The position numbers and the translations under genes were made by a program. Below, piece after piece: positions 6,062 to 6,669 of a stretch of 6,669 nucleotides of DNA. The stretch covers positions 1 through 6,669 of the forward strand of contig CABQCA010000130.1 in the NCBI GenBank assembly GCA_902462525.1, written 5' to 3'. This DNA is from an uncultured Porphyromonadaceae bacterium (GTDB taxonomy: Bacteria; Bacteroidota; Bacteroidia; Bacteroidales; Muribaculaceae). The notes under the pieces were generated by a model. That model had not been told where the DNA came from. It did not search any database and was given only the letters and a program-made list of their open reading frames with translations. How positions within the stretch are numbered: position 1 is the stretch's first letter; each line of letters starts with the position of its first letter.

Positions 6062-6495
6062 CAGTCGACTACTTTCATTTTATAGACGTCCATGAGCGGA
6101 GTCTCGGAAATCGACAGAATTTCATAGTCGGCCATCGTTCCGGCCATACCCTTCACAAAATTATCGTAAGCCTCCTTGAAATTGGAAGCCTGCACCAGAA
6201 TGAGCGAGGTGGTGCGCTTTTCTACGGCGGTTTTCTCGTCGATGGTTATGAAGCCTACCTTCACCATGTACCAGCGGTCGCCGCCGTCGACAAAGAAAAT
6301 CTCGGCGATTTTGGTGCGCTTGACAGCCGACACGCTGAATTCGCCCGAAATGTAAGGGGTCTGTTCCTCGGTGATACGGGCCTCAGCCTCGGTAAACGAC
6401 AGAGCATCGACCAGATAGGGTTCGTTCACTTTCTTTACCGATCCGTTTTCCTGAACCTTGTCGTAGCGTACTTTACATTCAAACCAGTTAGCCAT
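6061..6495 (-). CDS. DUF4494 domain-containing protein
   Basis: A small protein of 144 residues without signal peptide or membrane segment, so probably cytosolic. I recognise the pattern of the Bacteroidota family DUF4494: it opens MANWFECKVRYDKVQENGSVKKVNEPYLVDALSFTEAEARI and has the later blocks VKRTKIAEIFFVDGGDRWYMVKVGFI (about residues 58-83) and SLILVQASNFKEAYDNFVKGM (97-117). Alternating beta strands and two helices suggest a compact alpha/beta fold. Function is unknown. The stop TGA overlaps the yggS ATG by one base, so the two are almost certainly one operon and perhaps made in fixed ratio; a link to PLP metabolism is only inference from this context. The ATG at 6495 matches the usual N-terminus of the family. 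A -7 promoter element lies 39 nt upstream. Confidence 0.88.
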   Translation of the reverse strand: MANWFECKVRYDKVQENGSVKKVNEPYLVDALSFTEAEARITEEQTPYISGEFSVSAVKRTKIAEIFFVDGGDRWYMVKVGFITIDEKTAVEKRTTSLILVQASNFKEAYDNFVKGMAGTMADYEILSISETPLMDVYKMKVVD

Positions 6496-6534
6496 TGTAT
6501 GTCATTTTTTATTGTTCATAATTTTTTGCAAACA

Positions 6535-6542
6535 CAAAGGTA
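6535..6542 (-). promoter_or_regulatory. -7 promoter element for the DUF4494-yggS operon
   Basis: TACCTTTG on the minus strand is an exact match to the phylum -7 consensus TAnnTTTG, 39 nt upstream of the DUF4494 ATG in AT-rich sequence. No good -33 TTTG is found at 19-21 nt; a TTTG occurs at only 12 nt and a TTTA at 23 nt. The upstream half is therefore uncertain. Confidence 0.5.
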
Positions 6543-6598
6543 GCTATTTTCCCGCAAAACCCTGCTAAAAATATTCCGTTAATCCTGAAACAATAAAC

Positions 6599-6629
6599 TT
6601 GCGTATATAAAGATTTTGTAGTAAATTTG
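6599..6629 (+). promoter_or_regulatory. Plus-strand promoter reading off the right edge
   Basis: TTG (6599-6601), a 20-nt spacer, and TAAATTTG (6622-6629) fit the Bacteroidota -33/-7 layout. It is divergent from the DUF4494 promoter, about 57 nt away between the -7 elements' inner ends and the -33, with AT-rich sequence between. An ATG follows 25 nt after the -7 element. Confidence 0.5.
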
Positions 6630-6654
6630 GAGCGGTACCTTAAAAGTCGTGGCC

Positions 6655-6669
6655 ATGAGAAACTCCGTC
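6655..6669 (+). CDS. Possible start of a gene leaving the window (3' partial)
   Basis: Only five codons (MRNSV) are visible after the ATG. Support comes from position alone: the ATG follows a good phylum-type promoter by 25 nt, and the frame is open to the edge. An in-frame GTG at 6649 is an alternative start. The product cannot be identified from what is here. Confidence 0.35.

Noticed and set aside
5429..6085. A 218-codon open frame on the plus strand opposite yggS
   Set aside because: It lies entirely antisense to a clear yggS, has low-complexity GC-driven composition and matches no family; it is a shadow of strong third-position GC bias.
6037..6543. 168-codon plus-strand frame opposite the DUF4494 gene
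   Set aside because: It is antisense to a recognised family and runs through the divergent promoter region; no supporting start signal.

Overview
The window looks like chromosomal DNA from a Bacteroidota gut-type bacterium of the order Bacteroidales, plausibly Muribaculaceae (family-level placement is inference). The evidence is threefold. Secreted proteins end in type IX secretion (T9SS)-like C-terminal sorting domains. Intergenic regions carry TAnnTTTG -7 promoter elements and lack Shine-Dalgarno sequences. A Bacteroidota-restricted DUF4494 gene sits beside yggS. Coding DNA is fairly GC-rich and the promoter spacers are AT-rich.

Left half (1-3662, plus strand): two surface or secreted protein genes about 30 nt apart, probably one transcript. 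The first is cut by the left edge and ends in a sorting domain. The second encodes a 918-residue protein with a signal peptide, seven RCC1-type repeats (enough for one complete seven-bladed propeller), two tandem BspA-like leucine-rich repeat modules, and a short sorting tail. A strong intrinsic terminator follows at 3685-3712.

Middle (3663-3892): a convergent intergenic region between the plus-strand surface genes and the minus-strand housekeeping genes. It holds the terminator above, an imperfect inverted repeat that could fold in two mutually exclusive ways, and a second hairpin with U-tracts on both strands that should terminate frr.

Right half (3893-6495, minus strand), in transcription order: a DUF4494 protein gene, yggS (PLP homeostasis), pyrH (UMP kinase) and frr (ribosome recycling factor). 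DUF4494 and yggS overlap by one base (TGATG). pyrH appears to have its own promoter, whose upstream element overlaps the yggS stop codon. The 182-nt pyrH-frr spacer contains an in-phase 8-bp tandem repeat that changes sequence along its length, next to a second short-unit GC-rich repeat.

Right edge (6496-6669): a divergent promoter region, with a minus-strand -7 element for the DUF4494-yggS pair and a plus-strand promoter reading toward an ATG at 6655 whose gene runs off the window.

I see no mobile element, CRISPR array, tRNA or rRNA. Most of the window is ordinary housekeeping. The less ordinary parts are the RCC1-BspA surface protein, the pyrH-frr spacer repeats and the structured convergent intergenic region.
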